The notes under the pieces were generated by a model. The model saw only the letters and a program-made list of their open reading frames with translations. It ran no database searches and was not told the origin of the DNA. Source: Dehalococcoidia bacterium UBA4060 (lineage in GTDB: Bacteria > Chloroflexota > Dehalococcoidia > GIF9 > UBA5629). Taken from it: a stretch of DNA of 5,148 nt. A program made the position numbers and the translations under genes. Of the stretch, positions 1-5,148 are shown in pieces. The stretch spans positions 1-5,148 of the forward strand of contig DFZI01000063.1 in NCBI GenBank assembly GCA_002383665.1, read 5' to 3'. The stretch's first letter is position 1, and each line of letters begins with the position of its first letter.

Positions 1-438
1 TCCCAACAAGCTGTCAGGCTGATGAGGAATGGAGGCACCATTGTTAATATCTCCAGCCTCGGTGCCAGACTGGTCCTGCCGACTTATACAGCAGTAGGCG
101 CATCCAAGGCAGCACTGGAAGCCCTTACACGCTATCTGGCGATTGAGCTTGCCCCCCGGAGTATAAGAGTCAACGGGGTCTCAGCGGCAGCCGTGGAAAC
201 GGAGGCACTGAAACTATACACGACCGACCCCAGTTTACCTCGCCCCGCGGTGACGGGCACACCGGCGGGAAGAATGGTACAGCCGGAGGACGTGGCTAAT
301 GTAGTAGCTTTCCTCTGCAGTGACGCGGCAGCAATGATTCGCGGGCAGATTATTGTTATCGATGGCGGACTATCTCTGACTTCACTGGGTACCTCAGGCC
401 AGAGCATAGATAAAGGAGCTGAAGATGTCGCAAAGTAG
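1..438 (+). CDS. fabL: Enoyl-[acyl-carrier-protein] reductase III (FabL-type SDR), 5' end missing
   Basis: The last step of each fatty-acid elongation cycle, reduction of enoyl-ACP with NAD(P)H in the cytoplasm, is the likely role. The frame is open from base 1, so 145 C-terminal residues are visible. By comparison with Bacillus FabL as I remember it (about 250 aa), roughly 120 N-terminal residues, including the Rossmann glycine motif, lie outside the window. The active-site segment reads ISSLG, then Y29-TAVGAS-K36 (fragment numbering). This Y-x6-K spacing is typical of enoyl reductases; ketoreductases such as FabG use Y-x3-K. The following segments ALEALTRYLAIEL, VNGVS and TPAGRMV, and the end RGQIIVIDGG, closely resemble FabL. 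A tail of about 19 residues after the IDGG motif is longer than expected. Its coding end overlaps fabF by 14 bases and carries the fabF ribosome binding site. The exact substrate (housekeeping or specialised enoyl-ACP) is inferred. An internal ATG at 22 is not the true start. Confidence 0.88.
   Translation, partial: SQQAVRLMRNGGTIVNISSLGARLVLPTYTAVGASKAALEALTRYLAIELAPRSIRVNGVSAAAVETEALKLYTTDPSLPRPAVTGTPAGRMVQPEDVANVVAFLCSDAAAMIRGQIIVIDGGLSLTSLGTSGQSIDKGAEDVAK
412..418 (+). promoter_or_regulatory. Shine-Dalgarno of fabF inside the end of fabL
   Basis: AAAGGAG sits 6 bases before the ATG at 425, near-ideal spacing. It supports this ATG as the fabF start. Because the site lies within the coding end of fabL, translation of the two genes is probably coupled. 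Confidence 0.85.
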
Positions 439-1657
439 AGTAGTTATTACCGGGGTGGGGGCCATTACACCGCTGGGATTGACCATCGACAAGTTCTGGC
501 AGGGACTGACCGGCGGCAAGTCGGGCATCGGGCTGATAACCAGATTCGATACCACCAGCTTATCCGTGAAAATAGCGGCTGAGGTGAACGATTTTGATCC
601 AGCCAATTACATGGAGCTGAAGCTGGCTGACCGGACTGCACGATTCACGCAATTCGCTATTGCAGCAGCTAAAATGGCCGCCGAATCGGCCAGGCTGGAT
701 TTTTCCAGAGAGACGAGCGAACGTATCGGAGTTACTATTGCTTCCTGTGTAGATGTCGAGAGCATCTCCCAGGAGCTCGAAGTTCTCAAAAACCGCGGCC
801 CCAAGAGAGTAAGCCCTCTTTTAATCAGCAGGATAGGGCCGCACATGGCGGCCGTGCATGTGGGACTGATGTTCGGGGTAAAGGGACCGAATACAAGCGT
901 GAACACTGCCTGTGCCAGCGGCGCCGATGCACTGGCTACCGCTTTTGACCACATCAGGTGGGGCCATGCCGATGTCATGATCGCGGGGGGTACTGAATCG
1001 GCTATAACTCCCTTACCTATTGCCGCACTGGGTAATGTGGGGGCTTTATCACGGGAGACAAATCCTGTCAGGGCCTGCCGACCTTTTGACCTCAACCGCA
1101 ACGGCTTTGTCTACGGCGAGGGCGCCGGGATTATGGTCCTGGAGAGCTACGAACATGCTACAGGGCGAGGAGCTACCATCCTGGCAGAGCTGGGTGGGGT
1201 CGGACGTTCCTTTGATGCCTACAATGAGGCTGCCCCCAATCCGGATACGCAGGCTATGGCGATGAGCATCGCCCTGAGAGATGCGCGGGTCGACCCGGAT
1301 AAGATCGATTATATCAATGCCCACGGCACCAGCACCAAGCTCAACGATGCCACCGAGACCAAGGCCATCAAAATCGTTTTCGGCAATCATGCCTACAAAA
1401 TCCCTGTCAGCTCTAACAAGTCAATGATGGGACATATAATCTCCGCCGCCGGCGCCATTGAGGCTATTGCCTCGGTGCTGACCATCAATTCCGGAACTAT
1501 TCCGCCGACGATAAATTATGAGACGCCTGACCCGGAGTGCGACCTGGACTATGTGCCGAATATAGCCCGAAAGTCCAGGGTTGATATCTGTCTCTCTAAC
1601 TCTTTTGGCATGGGCGGGCAAAACTGCTGCCTGGTCTTGAAACGCTTTAACGGTTAG
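425..1657 (+). CDS. fabF: Beta-ketoacyl-ACP synthase, FabF (KAS II) family
   Basis: It should condense malonyl-ACP with an acyl-ACP, the chain-extending step of type II fatty-acid synthesis in the cytoplasm. At 410 residues it has full FabF length, with a thiolase-fold start VVITGVGAITPLG. The nucleophile is C163 in NTACASGADAL. The two catalytic histidines are H300 in NAHGTSTKLND and H337 in SNKSMMGH, where K332 is the conserved lysine. The C-terminal loop SNSFGMGGQN (391-400) is recognisable but has Met396 where FabF enzymes normally carry the gating Phe of GFGG. Two other loops are also atypical: ASCVDVES near 106-113 replaces the usual Gly-rich GSGIGG stretch, and DAYN (264-267) replaces DAYH. 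The start is fixed by a strong Shine-Dalgarno at 412-418. The gene overlaps fabL by 14 bases and is followed 5 bases later by fabG. Family assignment is firm; whether it is the housekeeping KAS II or a ketosynthase for a specialised chain cannot be told here. Confidence 0.94.
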   Translation: MSQSRVVITGVGAITPLGLTIDKFWQGLTGGKSGIGLITRFDTTSLSVKIAAEVNDFDPANYMELKLADRTARFTQFAIAAAKMAAESARLDFSRETSERIGVTIASCVDVESISQELEVLKNRGPKRVSPLLISRIGPHMAAVHVGLMFGVKGPNTSVNTACASGADALATAFDHIRWGHADVMIAGGTESAITPLPIAALGNVGALSRETNPVRACRPFDLNRNGFVYGEGAGIMVLESYEHATGRGATILAELGGVGRSFDAYNEAAPNPDTQAMAMSIALRDARVDPDKIDYINAHGTSTKLNDATETKAIKIVFGNHAYKIPVSSNKSMMGHIISAAGAIEAIASVLTINSGTIPPTINYETPDPECDLDYVPNIARKSRVDICLSNSFGMGGQNCCLVLKRFNG

Positions 1658-1662
1658 CTTAA

Positions 1663-2412
1663 ATGAACTCTTTAGAACTCGAAGGAAAGGTCGCATTGGT
1701 CACCGGGTCCTCACGCGGGCTGGGCAAATCCATTGCATTGAAGCTCTCTGGCATGGGAGCTAAGGTTGCCCTTAATTACCTTTCACGTAAAGATGAGGCT
1801 GACAGCGTGATGGCATCGATTACCAGGCAGGGTGGTGAGGCAATGCTGGCACCGGCCGATGTGCGGGACAGCAGCTCGGTAAAAGATATGGTGAGGCAAA
1901 TTACCGACAAATGGGGCAAGATTGATATCCTGGTAAACAATGCTGGCATCACTGCGGACGGCCTGTTACTCAGGATGTCCGAAGAGGCCTGGGACAACGT
2001 GATTAATACCAATTTGCGCGGGGCTTATCTCTGCACGAAAGCGGCTTTGCGTTCTATGACGAGCCAGGGCTGGGGAAGGATTATCAATATCGCTTCTATA
2101 GCAGGTCTGACCGGCAATGTCGGGCAGAGCAATTACGCAGCGTCCAAGGGCGGACTCATCGCTTTCACTAAAAGTCTAGCCCGGGAATTGGGACCGCGTA
2201 ATATAACCGTAAATGCTGTAGCGCCGGGTTTTATCACCACCGCGATGACAGACCAGCTTCCTGTTGAATTAAAGGAGTCTATATTGTCACGTGTAGCTTT
2301 AGGTCGCTTCGGGACTCCTGAAGATGTGGCCGGGCTTGTAGCCTTTCTGGTCAGCAGACAGTCTGATTATATCACGGGCCAGGTCATTAATATTGACGGC
2401 GGAGTAGCCTGA
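1663..2412 (+). CDS. fabG: 3-oxoacyl-[acyl-carrier-protein] reductase FabG
   Basis: It should reduce 3-oxoacyl-ACP to 3-hydroxyacyl-ACP with NADPH, the step directly after FabF condensation. At 249 residues it has the usual length of this SDR. Visible motifs in order: cofactor-binding TGSSRGLG (14-21), an acidic residue in ADVRD (D66), NNAG (92-95), and a catalytic tetrad of N117 (NTN), S145 (NIAS), Y158 and K162 (NYAASK). The Y-x3-K spacing is that of a ketoreductase, unlike the FabL two genes upstream. The C-terminal PGFITTAMT and ITGQVINIDGG are standard for FabG. The ATG is preceded at once by an in-frame TAA, so it is the first possible start. No good Shine-Dalgarno is seen (only a weak GGTTAG at the end of fabF), and translation is probably coupled to fabF, which ends 5 bases before. 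The last codons hold the -35 element of a promoter for the next gene. Confidence 0.96.
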   Translation: MNSLELEGKVALVTGSSRGLGKSIALKLSGMGAKVALNYLSRKDEADSVMASITRQGGEAMLAPADVRDSSSVKDMVRQITDKWGKIDILVNNAGITADGLLLRMSEEAWDNVINTNLRGAYLCTKAALRSMTSQGWGRIINIASIAGLTGNVGQSNYAASKGGLIAFTKSLARELGPRNITVNAVAPGFITTAMTDQLPVELKESILSRVALGRFGTPEDVAGLVAFLVSRQSDYITGQVINIDGGVA

Positions 2413-2421
2413 GTATATAAT
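2393..2421 (+). promoter_or_regulatory. Predicted sigma70 promoter at the fabG 3' end, facing the thioesterase gene
   Basis: The -35 box TTGACG (2393-2398) and -10 box TATAAT (2416-2421) are separated by exactly 17 bases. The -35 matches five of six consensus bases and the -10 all six. Transcription would begin near 2427, giving an untranslated leader of about 75 bases before the thioesterase ATG. The -35 overlaps fabG codons for the conserved IDGG motif, so that part of the match may be forced by the protein. The -10 lies just beyond the stop codon and is free of that constraint. Confidence 0.65.
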
Positions 2422-2439
2422 TTTCCACTTTGTACGCAA

Positions 2440-2458
2440 GCTGTTCAGCCTGAATAGC
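2440..2458 (+). other. Small inverted repeat in the thioesterase leader
   Basis: GCTGTTCA (2440-2447) and TGAATAGC (2451-2458) can pair over 8 positions with one G-U wobble around a 3-base loop. No T-run follows, so it does not look like an intrinsic terminator. It would lie about 13 bases into a transcript from the 2393-2421 promoter. It could be a leader hairpin, an operator half-site pair, or chance. Confidence 0.35.
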
Positions 2459-2501
2459 AGAATGCCGATTATAAAATTAAGAAAATCAAGCGAAAAAAAG
2501 T

Positions 2502-2942
2502 ATGCAAATCCCCAAACCCCAGATTAAAGATAAGTCTGATAATCTTTGCTTTGCCTGTGGTAAAGATAACCCCATAGGCCTGAAATTGCATTTTACCAAT
2601 GAAGCTGGCGAAATCAAAGGACAATTTACGCCGGGCGAGTTACACCAGGGCTGGTCAGGCATAACACATGGAGGCATCCTGTATACCCTTCTCGACGAGG
2701 CAGGAGGCTACGCTGTTATGTGCGCCGGACTGAACTGTATCACAGCCAAGAGCGAGGTTAGATTCAACAGTCTGGCACCTGTTAATGAGACAATTCAAAT
2801 CTCGGCCCGGGTTACTAAAAAGACATCGCGCCTGGTTGAGACTGAGGCTACACTTTCTCGCCAGGACGGCTCAACCATCGCTCAGAATCTATCTTTGTGG
2901 TATATAGCAGGCAATTCAAATACCACGAAACACCCGGGATAA
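2502..2942 (+). CDS. PaaI-like hotdog-fold acyl thioesterase
   Basis: The protein is probably a cytoplasmic thioesterase that hydrolyses acyl-CoA or acyl-ACP; the substrate cannot be read from sequence. At 146 residues it is a single hotdog domain. The N-terminal motif CFACGKDNPIGLKL (16-29, with C16 and C19) is common in one branch of PaaI-like proteins. The core motif HGGILYTLLDEAGG places H56-G57-G58 and the likely catalytic acid D65 in the usual positions on and near the central helix. The later strand SEVRFNSLAPV also fits the fold. The ATG is the first possible start: upstream the frame runs to a TAA at 2478-2480 with no other start codon. The ribosome binding site is poor; the leader is A-rich. 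It follows fabG by 89 bases and probably has its own promoter. Context suggests release of chains made by the upstream FabF/FabG/FabL, but detoxification of stray acyl-CoA is equally possible. A FabZ-type dehydratase is unlikely because the motif differs. Confidence 0.85.
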   Translation: MQIPKPQIKDKSDNLCFACGKDNPIGLKLHFTNEAGEIKGQFTPGELHQGWSGITHGGILYTLLDEAGGYAVMCAGLNCITAKSEVRFNSLAPVNETIQISARVTKKTSRLVETEATLSRQDGSTIAQNLSLWYIAGNSNTTKHPG

Positions 2943-3000
2943 CTTATATTAATAGGTCTAAAGGAACACCAGGTGGTTTTTCAGCATAAAATACCAGGAT

Positions 3001-3006
3001 AAGGAG
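3001..3006 (+). promoter_or_regulatory. Shine-Dalgarno of the DegV-family gene
   Basis: AAGGAG lies 7 bases before the GTG at 3014. It selects that GTG as the start although it is not ATG, and the protein then begins MVKIITDSTSDL, typical of DegV proteins. Confidence 0.85.
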
Positions 3007-3013
3007 TAACATT

Positions 3014-3856
3014 GTGGTCAAAATCATAACAGACAGCACTTCAGATCTGACGCCGGAGATTGCTCGTGAACTGGGGGTCACCATGCTACCTCTAACGGTT
3101 ATGTTCGGAACAGAGTCCTACCGCGAGCAGATCGACATCACACCGGCGGAGTTCTTCGACAAGCTGGTGAAAAGCAAGGTATTCCCCACCACCAGCGGCC
3201 TTTCCGCCGGAGCATACGCAGAAGCGTATGATAAGGCCGCCGAGGAAAGCAATGAAGTGCTGGTCTTAACACTTTCAAAAAAGCTGAGCACTACTGCTGA
3301 ATCTGCAATCACTGCCCTGGAGCTGAGAAAACGTAAGGATTGCCGGGTAGAGGTTATTGATACCAATACCGTTGTTAGCGGGCTGGGACTTCTGGTTATA
3401 ATGGCAGCCGAAGAAGCCAGGCATGGTGCCAATCTTGACCAGCTCGTGGAATCAGTCAAGAAATACATACCCAAAGTACAGATCCGTATATGCTTTGATA
3501 CACTGGAGTATTTGCATCGGGGTGGGCGCATCGGTTCTGCGCAGGCATTCCTGGGGTCAATGCTAAAGATAAACCCCATTGTTGGAGTCATTGACGGAGT
3601 CGTTGAAGGAGTGACCCGAACACGGAACTGGGGGAAGGCTCTGGACTGGCTGTATGATTACACCAAAGGATATCAGAACAATATAAAGATGCTGGCAGTG
3701 GAACATTCCGCTATCGATGATGAGGCTGAGGCTTTTGTCAATAGACTTGGCCAGATATTTCCCCGAGAGAAGATCCACCGCTTTGCCTTTGGTCCCGTAG
3801 TCGGCGCCCACATCGGTCCCCATGCCATAGGCGTGGTCCTATTGGAGCAGGCTTAG
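3014..3856 (+). CDS. DegV-family fatty-acid-binding protein (FakB-like)
   Basis: DegV proteins bind a free fatty acid. In Firmicutes, FakB members present it to the kinase FakA for phosphorylation and use in phospholipid synthesis. The 280 residues match the family length. The first domain opens with VKIITDSTSDL (2-12) and has FPTTSGLSAGAY (57-68), the usual P-T-T-S loop at the lipid site. LSKKLSTTAESA (87-98) replaces the more typical LSSxLSGTYQSA. The signature LEYLHRGGRIG (164-174) is followed by LGSMLKINPI, and the C-terminal VVGAHIGPHAIGV has H266 where the fatty-acid carboxylate is normally contacted. The GTG start is supported by a strong Shine-Dalgarno. No FakA (DAK2-domain) gene is in the window, so the kinase partner is unproven. 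The placement after fatty-acid synthesis and thioesterase genes fits a lipid role. The family call is firm; ligand and FakB function are inferred. Confidence 0.93.
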   Translation: MVKIITDSTSDLTPEIARELGVTMLPLTVMFGTESYREQIDITPAEFFDKLVKSKVFPTTSGLSAGAYAEAYDKAAEESNEVLVLTLSKKLSTTAESAITALELRKRKDCRVEVIDTNTVVSGLGLLVIMAAEEARHGANLDQLVESVKKYIPKVQIRICFDTLEYLHRGGRIGSAQAFLGSMLKINPIVGVIDGVVEGVTRTRNWGKALDWLYDYTKGYQNNIKMLAVEHSAIDDEAEAFVNRLGQIFPREKIHRFAFGPVVGAHIGPHAIGVVLLEQA

Positions 3857-3888
3857 ATGCTATTCTTCTGCCATCAGCCCGCATTAAA

Positions 3889-3917
3889 TTGATAATAGCT
3901 GTTTTTGACCGTAAAAT
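3889..3917 (+). promoter_or_regulatory. Predicted sigma70 promoter for the MFS exporter
   Basis: TTGATA (3889-3894) and TAAAAT (3912-3917) are 17 bases apart, each with five of six consensus bases. The site lies in the 121-base noncoding gap after the DegV gene and would start transcription near 3924, about 54 bases before the exporter ATG. It suggests that the exporter is a separate transcription unit. No intrinsic terminator is recognisable between the two genes. Confidence 0.6.
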
Positions 3918-3933
3918 AAATGAGACCGCCAGT

Positions 3934-3951
3934 GCAGTCCAGAATAACTGC
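3934..3951 (+). other. Short inverted repeat in the exporter leader
   Basis: GCAGT (3934-3938) and ACTGC (3947-3951) are perfect inverted arms with 8 bases between them. They lie just downstream of the predicted start of transcription, where a repressor operator for an exporter gene is often found. The arms are only 5 bases, so chance is a serious alternative. Confidence 0.25.
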
Positions 3952-3977
3952 GAGATAATAAGTTAATTAGATAAACC

Positions 3978-5148
3978 ATGCCCCAGGAACCTGAATGGAA
4001 GGTATTACTGGTTGCCGTAACAGGCAGCTTTATGGTCATTTTGTCCCAGACCATCATGAACGTTGCCCTGCCGCACATCATGACGGTATTCAGCGTGACG
4101 GCCGACCATGCCCAGCTCGTGATCTCCGCCTATATGATGGCGACAGCCATAGCCACGCCTGCCGCTGCCTTCCTGTGCGATCGTTTCGGCGTAAAGAGGA
4201 TCTATACTATCAGCCAGCTTGCCTTTCTGGTGGGATCAATACTCTGTGGCATATCCTGGGATGTCAACTCGCTCATTGCCTTCCGCATGTTGCAGGGGTT
4301 CGGTGGTGGCCTCCTCGTTCCCATCACCATGACCTTCCTGTTTAACAATGTACCCCCCCAAGACCGCGGCAGAGCCATGGCCATCTTCGGCATCCCCATG
4401 ATGCTCGGACCGGCCATCGGCCCCACCTTCGGAGGCTATCTGGTCGACTATTGGAGCTGGCGTCTGTGCTTCTATGTCAATATCCCGATGATACTCCTGG
4501 CAATTTATCTCGGCGTCATATGGCTGGAGGAGACACCCGCAACTCCCACGGGGTTTGACTTTGCAGGTTTTGCCTCGTCGGCCATCGGCTTCAGCGCTAT
4601 ACTCTTTGCCTTATCCTACGCTCCCACCTGGGGGTGGGACGACGGTCGCATCATAGGTCTTCTGGTCACTGGCTCTCTAAGCCTGTTGATCTGGGTAATC
4701 ATAGAGCTCAGAGTGAAACTCCCCATGCTTGACCTCCGTCTCTTTGAGATCGGGGGCTTCTCTTTATCATTCGGCTTGAACTTCATCACCACCATCGGCT
4801 TATTTTCTGCAGTCTTCCTCATCCCGCTGTTCTTACAAAACCTGCGCGGTCTCTCCGCCATGCATGCAGGGATGATGATGATCCCCTCCGTTTTAGGCTC
4901 AATGATAAGCCTGCCTATCAGCGGAATCCTTTATGACAGGATAGGCCCCAGGATTCCCTCTGTTGTGGGATTGGCCATCATGTTCTTCTCCACCCTCACC
5001 CTGAATGCTGTGGACGTTACTACCCCCGATATTCAGCTGATCTGGATATTATTCGTTCGGGGGCTGGGGATGGGCTTTGCCATGATGCCTATTATGACAT
5101 ATGCGTTGTCTGCCGTCCCCCCCAAAATGACGACCCAGGCATCCTCGT
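3978..5148 (+). CDS. MFS drug exporter, DHA2 (EmrB/QacA-like) family, 3' end beyond window
   Basis: A proton-driven efflux pump of the inner membrane is the likely function; substrate unknown. The frame is open from ATG 3978 to the window end, giving 390 residues of a protein probably near 450-520. An in-frame TAA at 3972-3974 makes this the first possible start; no clear Shine-Dalgarno is seen. About twelve hydrophobic segments are visible (roughly 9-31, 47-66, 76-96, 100-122, 133-155, 163-184, 198-217, 225-245, 262-286, 296-318, 326-345, 352-378), in keeping with a 14-helix DHA2 protein. Motif D1 is FMVILSQTIMNVALP (18-32), with Ser23 where most members have Asp. Motif A is AFLCDRFGVKR (64-74). 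Motif B includes R103 in FRMLQGFGGG. The antiporter motif C is GPAIGPTFGG (144-153), followed by SWRLCFYVNIP (160-170). C-ending codons such as ATC, CTC and CCC look more frequent than in the preceding genes. It has its own predicted promoter. Confidence 0.9.
   Translation, partial: MPQEPEWKVLLVAVTGSFMVILSQTIMNVALPHIMTVFSVTADHAQLVISAYMMATAIATPAAAFLCDRFGVKRIYTISQLAFLVGSILCGISWDVNSLIAFRMLQGFGGGLLVPITMTFLFNNVPPQDRGRAMAIFGIPMMLGPAIGPTFGGYLVDYWSWRLCFYVNIPMILLAIYLGVIWLEETPATPTGFDFAGFASSAIGFSAILFALSYAPTWGWDDGRIIGLLVTGSLSLLIWVIIELRVKLPMLDLRLFEIGGFSLSFGLNFITTIGLFSAVFLIPLFLQNLRGLSAMHAGMMMIPSVLGSMISLPISGILYDRIGPRIPSVVGLAIMFFSTLTLNAVDVTTPDIQLIWILFVRGLGMGFAMMPIMTYALSAVPPKMTTQASS

Noticed and set aside
22..24. 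ATG at 22 as the start of the first gene
   Set aside because: The frame is open to base 1 with FabL-like residues before it, and a protein starting there would lack the whole cofactor-binding half.
607..1101. Long open frame on the - strand opposite fabF
   Set aside because: It lies wholly inside the clear fabF gene, its translation resembles no family I know, and it has the look of an antisense shadow.
2943..3013. Possible promoter or short repeats before the DegV gene (TAAAAT at 2987-2992; ACCAGG at 2968 and 2993; CACC-A-GGTG followed by Ts)
   Set aside because: No -35 box lies at suitable distance from the -10-like sequence, the 6-base repeat is within chance, and the hairpin has a 4-bp stem with a 1-base loop, too small for a terminator.
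3118..3591. 157-codon - strand open frame opposite the DegV gene
   Set aside because: It is antisense to a firmly identified gene, Ser-rich in the way typical of shadow frames, and has no recognisable motif.
3874..3906. Terminator-like CAGC ... GCTGTTTTT after the DegV gene
   Set aside because: The stem would be only 4 bp with a loop of about 20 bases, so it is not a credible intrinsic terminator.
3995..4345. 116-codon + strand open frame within the exporter region
   Set aside because: It is an out-of-frame reading of the MFS gene, whose own frame starts at 3978, runs open to the window end and carries the family motifs.

Overview
The window is an ordinary-looking bacterial chromosomal segment with every gene on the + strand and short gaps. 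Most of it concerns fatty-acid metabolism. Organism: type II fatty-acid synthesis genes, a FabL-type enoyl reductase and a DegV/FakB-type protein suggest a bacterium from a Gram-positive-like or Chloroflexota (Dehalococcoidia-like) background. This assignment is a low-confidence impression from protein similarity, because no phylogenetic marker is present.

Layout. Positions 1-438 hold the C-terminal part of an enoyl-ACP reductase of the FabL (ENR III) type. It overlaps by 14 bases a 410-aa beta-ketoacyl-ACP synthase of the FabF family (425-1657). Five bases later comes a 249-aa 3-oxoacyl-ACP reductase, FabG (1663-2412). These three form a tight operon that supplies condensation, keto-reduction and enoyl-reduction. 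The ACP and the dehydratase (FabZ/FabA) are not in the window. After an 89-base gap lies a 146-aa PaaI-like hotdog thioesterase (2502-2942). A near-consensus sigma70 promoter buried in the end of fabG probably gives it independent expression. Next is a 280-aa DegV-family fatty-acid-binding protein (3014-3856) with a strong Shine-Dalgarno and a GTG start. A 121-base gap with a second good promoter (3889-3917) leads into a DHA2-type major facilitator exporter (3978 to the window end, incomplete at its 3' end).

How the genes could work together (inference): FabF, FabG and FabL perform three of the four elongation steps. The thioesterase could release acyl chains from a thioester carrier, and the DegV protein could bind the resulting free fatty acid. 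The exporter appears to be a separate transcription unit and need not be related.

No RNA gene, CRISPR array, insertion sequence or clearly new system was seen. The points most worth a second look are the unusual residues in the FabF gating and acyl-pocket loops, the promoter inside fabG, and the exporter's missing acidic residue in its first membrane helix.
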